Assembly: GCA_046597185.1 (NCBI GenBank)
Contig: JBKJLF010000697.1
Span: 1-5,436 of the forward strand
Direction: 5' to 3'
Source: CAMBDR01 sp046597185
GTDB taxonomy: Bacteria > Pseudomonadota > Gammaproteobacteria > Burkholderiales > Burkholderiaceae_D
DNA length: 5,436 nt
Position numbers and translations under genes: made by a program. The notes under the pieces were generated by a model. The model ran no database searches. It was not told the DNA's origin and worked only from the letters and a program-made list of their open reading frames with translations. Shown piece by piece: positions 5,240 through 5,436 of this stretch (position 1 is its first letter; each line of letters begins with the position of its first letter).

Positions 5240-5436
5240 TGCTAAAACAACCGTTCCTTCCTGGTTTTCCAGATGGTGCAGTGAGAATAGGTGACATGCT
5301 AAGCATCCTTACGAAAGCCGGTCGGGTTACGTACTTTATAGGATCGGATAGCTACTTTGACCACGCGCTGGATGACAAGCAAAGTGAGCGATTTGTGCTG
5401 GCGAGTCTAATGCATCACGGGCATGTACGGGCGTGC
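5239..5436 (+). CDS. Putative transposase-associated protein, N-terminal part
   Basis: The frame is open from ATG at 5239 to the right edge (66 codons, no stop). The start is strongly supported by AAGGAGG at 5227-5233, five bases upstream. The protein begins MLKQPFLPGFPDGAVRIGD, continues with a probable beta hairpin (VTYFIGSDSYFDH, about 35-47), and ends in a helix (SERFVLASLMHHGHVRAC) that could open a helix-turn-helix. The PFLPGFPDGA...VTYF-G-D-YF-H pattern reminds me of HTH proteins encoded at the start of certain bacterial insertion elements, but I cannot name the IS family from 66 residues. The orientation opposite to the interrupted DUF2298 gene and the abrupt loss of DUF2298 homology support a mobile origin. 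Confidence -1.
   Translation, partial: MLKQPFLPGFPDGAVRIGDMLSILTKAGRVTYFIGSDSYFDHALDDKQSERFVLASLMHHGHVRAC

Larger units (their letters stand above)
5140..5436 (+). mobile_element. Probable insertion-sequence end (right part outside window)
   Basis: DUF2298 homology on the minus strand stops at about 5125-5150, and a plus-strand ORF resembling a transposase-associated protein begins at 5239. The most likely explanation is that an element's left end lies around 5135-5160, possibly at GGCGTAATCCGCGCTTCC, which would be a candidate terminal inverted repeat. The opposite end is not in the window, so neither inverted repeats nor a target duplication can be confirmed. The leader (5160-5238) holds an 8-bp direct repeat, TGAATCTA, at 5182-5189 and 5210-5217. 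The boundary is uncertain by about 20 bp. Confidence -1.

Overview
This 5.4 kb window comes from a bacterial chromosome or plasmid of moderately high GC. It has three parts: a very large multidomain gene on the minus strand, the remains of a membrane-protein gene upstream of it on the same strand, and the beginning of what looks like an insertion element on the plus strand at the right edge. Nothing here identifies the species. The TTG-rich leucine usage, the DUF2298 relative and the style of the fused NTPase/TPR protein would fit a gammaproteobacterium such as a Thiothrix-like sulfur oxidiser, but that is a weak inference from memory.

Positions 1-3247 (minus) form one uninterrupted reading frame of 1082 codons that starts at an ATG at 3247 and runs off the left edge without a stop. 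Translated in order it gives a GT-B glycosyltransferase domain (about residues 1-420), a low-complexity Ala/Pro/Gly linker (425-458), a STAND-type P-loop NTPase (about 470-690, with clear Walker A and Walker B motifs), a helical region (about 690-955), and the beginning of a tandem array of 46-residue TPR-like repeats (961 onward). This is the architecture of a ligand-sensing signal-transduction or conflict (defence-type) NTPase, with a glycosyltransferase in the usual effector position. It is the most interesting object in the window.

Positions 3342 to about 5150 (minus) hold a DUF2298 polytopic membrane protein, a family with GT-C-like features. It is broken twice. A one-base frameshift near 3979 splits it into two overlapping frames, and its 5' end is replaced by sequence that appears to belong to the mobile element. 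It also carries an in-frame 12-bp minisatellite (ATNS repeats) and a Pro/Glu/Lys-rich loop.

From about 5140 to 5436 (plus) there is a probable insertion-sequence end. A leader of about 100 bp leads to an ORF with a near-perfect Shine-Dalgarno sequence, which runs off the right edge and resembles a transposase-associated protein. If this reading is right, the element inserted into the DUF2298 gene and removed its N-terminal part. That would have left the glycosyltransferase-NTPase-TPR gene 94 bp downstream of a pseudogene and possibly without its original promoter.
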